NCBI RefSeq assembly: GCF_014197535.1
Contig: NZ_JACIFV010000020.1
Span: 46,205-110,204 of the forward strand
Reading direction: 5' to 3'
Length of the DNA: 64,000 bases
Source: Rhizobium aethiopicum
GTDB lineage: Bacteria; Pseudomonadota; Alphaproteobacteria; Rhizobiales; Rhizobiaceae
Below the pieces are notes generated by a model. That model had not been told where the DNA came from. It searched no databases and saw nothing but the letters and a program-made list of their open reading frames with translations. A program made the position numbers and the translations under genes. Position 1 is the first letter of the stretch. Each line of letters starts with the position of its first letter. Shown here piece by piece: positions 62,150 to 64,000 of the stretch.

Positions 62150-62190
62150 TAAAATGTCTTCTAAGGCACCCAAAAATGAGGAGATGGTCG

Positions 62191-62958
62191 ATGGATTTGA
62201 ATCAAAGAGTTTGTATCGTCACAGGGGGCGGCAGCGGCATTGGTCGTGCGACAGCCGAGCTTTTCGCAAAGAACGGCGCCTATGTGGTTGTTGCTGATGT
62301 CAATGAAGACGCCGCGGTTCGTGTGGCGAACGAGATCGGCTCGAAGGCTTTCGGTGTTCGCGTCGACGTCTCGTCCGCCAAGGACGCGGAAAGCATGGTT
62401 GAGAAGACGACCGCAAAGTGGGGCCGGGTCGACGTGCTCGTCAATAATGCCGGGTTCGGAACGACGGGGAATGTGGTGACCATTCCTGAAGAAACTTGGG
62501 ACCGGATTATGTCCGTAAACGTCAAAGGGATCTTCCTTTGCTCAAAGTACGTCATTCCTGTTATGCGACGGAACGGCGGAGGTTCGATCATCAATACGAC
62601 TTCCTACACCGCAACCTCAGCAATCGCGGACAGGACTGCCTACGTAGCATCGAAAGGAGCAATATCTTCGCTGACGCGCGCGATGGCCATGGATCATGCG
62701 AAAGAGGGAATTCGTGTCAACGCGGTCGCTCCAGGGACAATCGACTCTCCTTACTTCACGAAAATCTTCGCCGAAGCGAAGGACCCCGCGAAGCTTCGCA
62801 GCGATTTCAACGCCCGTGCCGTCATGGATCGGATGGGGACAGCTGAAGAGATTGCTGAAGCAATGCTTTTTCTTGCGTCCGATCGTTCGAGGTTCGCGAC
62901 CGGTAGCATTCTGACGGTCGATGGCGGCTCCTCGATCGGAAACCACCTGGTCAAGTGA
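62191..62958 (+). CDS. Short-chain dehydrogenase/reductase (SDR)
   Basis: 255 residues, classical SDR. VCIVTGGGSGIGRATAELFA is the NAD(P) motif, VLVNNAGFG the NNAG motif, SIINTTSYTA the Ser region and TAYVASKGAISSLTRAMAMD the YxxxK active site. ATG 62191 has GAGGAG seven bases upstream. An acidic residue after the second strand (VVADVNEDAA) favours NAD. It is divergent from the flavin reductase operon and shares its operator pair. Confidence 0.93.
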   Translation: MDLNQRVCIVTGGGSGIGRATAELFAKNGAYVVVADVNEDAAVRVANEIGSKAFGVRVDVSSAKDAESMVEKTTAKWGRVDVLVNNAGFGTTGNVVTIPEETWDRIMSVNVKGIFLCSKYVIPVMRRNGGGSIINTTSYTATSAIADRTAYVASKGAISSLTRAMAMDHAKEGIRVNAVAPGTIDSPYFTKIFAEAKDPAKLRSDFNARAVMDRMGTAEEIAEAMLFLASDRSRFATGSILTVDGGSSIGNHLVK

Positions 62959-63340
62959 AGGAAAGGGCGGCACTCGTCATGCCCTTACATTTGAGGCAGG
63001 AACACCGGGTATAAGGCTCCAGCCTCGTTGATCATTGACGTGTTCCTAACCCGTCAATGACAGCACAGAGCTGTTGGCCTAGGCGCAGCTCTTGTCGGAC
63101 TTGCGGCACGCTCCAGCAAATATGATAGAGAAGGAGAAGGACTGCCGGCGACAACTAGATCTAACAGCGGAAACTGGATCAAGGACATTTCGCAATTTTT
63201 GTCGAATAACCCCACGATGTCGGTCAGATGACGTCATGCGAGTGCCGACCTTCCGGAATAGCCGCATGCTGGTTCCGAATGCCCTCTATCGCAACGCTGT
63301 CGGCATAAGTTTAGTCCGGAATACAAGGTGATACGATCGT
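62959..63340. other. 382-bp gap between the SDR gene and the insertion sequence
   Basis: No gene is supported. Short frames in it have no start signals. Sequence near 63341 (GTGTCCCGGGAGGTGG) may be the terminal inverted repeat of the insertion sequence. Confidence 0.35.
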
Positions 63341-64000
63341 GTCCCGGGAGGTGGTGTAGGTCGCGGCTGATGGCCGTGCTTTCCCGACATGGGTCGGAAG
63401 GGGATATCAGCGTGCCACAGCGGGGCAGGCTGATTTGGGGCTCATCTCATTTGGGCCATGGTCTCAAGCGTCATATACTTGGCGCGTTGAACGGCCCATT
63501 CGTCATTCTGTTCGAGCAGCAGTGCGCCGACGAGACGGACGATGGCTTCGTCGTTCGGAAAGATGCCGACGACCTCGGTGCGTCGCTTGATTTCGCCGTT
63601 GAGACGCTCAATTGGATTCGTCGAGTGCAGCTTTGCCCGGTGCTCTTTCGGGAAGGTCATGTAGGCGAGCACGTCCTCTTCAGCGTCGTCCATGATGGTG
63701 GCAAGCTTCGGCACTTTCGGCCTGATTTGATCGGCGACACTGCGCCATTGTGCGGCTTGCTGCCTCCGGGGTCTCCTGGGCAAAGGCCGTCGCGATGAAG
63801 GCGGATACGACCCGCCTGCCGCTCTTTCCAGCATGCGCGAGCACGTTCCTCATGAAGTGAACCCGGCACCTTTGCCAAGTGGCATTGAGAACCTTGGAAA
63901 CGGCAGCCTTGATGCCCTCATGTGCATCAGAGACAACCAACTTCACCCCGCGTAGACCGCGGCGCGTTAGCCTGCGCAGGAATTCCGTCCAGATCGGTTC
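63341..64000 (-). mobile_element. IS256-family insertion sequence, end inside window
   Basis: The 3' half of an IS256/Mutator-type transposase and about 100 bp of downstream sequence. The boundary at 63341 is a guess from the GTGTCCCGG-type end; the other end lies beyond the window. Confidence 0.5.
63442..64000 (-). pseudogene. IS256-family transposase, partial and frame-shifted
   Basis: From the window edge the frame gives MKLVVSDAHEGIKAAVSKVL, ATWQRCRVHFMRNVLAHAGK and FIATAFAQETPEAAS, the Mutator transposase core with its CxxH block. Near 63754 an extra C shifts the frame; the next frame continues as AQWRSVADQIRPKVPKLATI and KLHSTNPIERLNGEIKRRTE with the catalytic Glu, ending at 63442. Restoring one base gives the normal family C-terminus. 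Inactive as read. Confidence 0.8.

Noticed and set aside
1..64000. repABC replication genes, CRISPR arrays, rRNA and tRNA genes
   Set aside because: None recognised anywhere in the window on either strand.

Overview
The window reads as part of a large plasmid of a Rhizobium-group alphaproteobacterium (Rhizobium/Agrobacterium/Sinorhizobium). The basis is its high GC, the divergent traA / traCDG pair around a Ti/IncQ-type oriT, a complete virB-type mating-pair apparatus with a divergent RctA-like repressor, the usual rhizobial plasmid accessory genes (DUF736, DUF2493, Toprim, DUF1173, WGR, ArdC) and a plasmid-borne catabolic cargo. No replication (repABC) genes, rRNA, tRNA or CRISPR array were seen.

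Layout. 1-2.6 kb: end of an amino-acid-type ABC binding protein, a CapA-type metallophosphatase and an XRE regulator, followed by a run of tandem hairpins (2712-2854). 3.0-8.5 kb: an unassigned small-molecule locus made of a 468-aa orphan protein and an MFS exporter in one operon, an AraC regulator, and a divergent SAM-methyltransferase-like protein with a small orphan. 8.6-15.9 kb: DNA-processing genes traA, oriT, traC, traD, traG. 15.9-24.3 kb: plasmid accessory zone with an orphan Phd antitoxin, two PIN-toxin modules, structured 5' leaders, a 55-aa gene, DUF736 and DUF1173 genes, and several frame-shifted genes. 24.3-34.9 kb: virB1-virB11 plus an entry-exclusion-type lipoprotein and a TrbM-like first gene, all on the minus strand, with the RctA-like wHTH gene divergent. 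35-37.9 kb: decayed zone (frame-shifted ardC, a groEL fossil, AT-richer DNA). 37.9-43.1 kb: a PAS-GGDEF-EAL protein and a chemoreceptor.

43.4-63.0 kb is an integrated catabolic island. One long minus-strand operon holds a ribose-type ABC importer (binding protein, ATPase, two permeases), a zinc alcohol dehydrogenase, an ABM-domain monooxygenase and a type II NADH dehydrogenase. Others hold a histidine phosphatase, a second zinc alcohol dehydrogenase, FMN reductase plus ribBA, a GFA protein, an aminotransferase, a second sugar-type binding protein, a RutA/luciferase-type FMN monooxygenase, a carboxymuconolactone-decarboxylase-family protein, a flavin reductase and an SDR dehydrogenase. Five promoters carry the same element (consensus TTGACNGATTGTCYG) 27-113 bp upstream of the start codon and facing the gene, with a sixth degenerate copy, so these operons look like one regulon. 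ribBA, FMN reductase and flavin reductase would supply reduced flavin to the monooxygenase. The substrate is not identifiable from sequence. The window ends in a frame-shifted IS256-family transposase.
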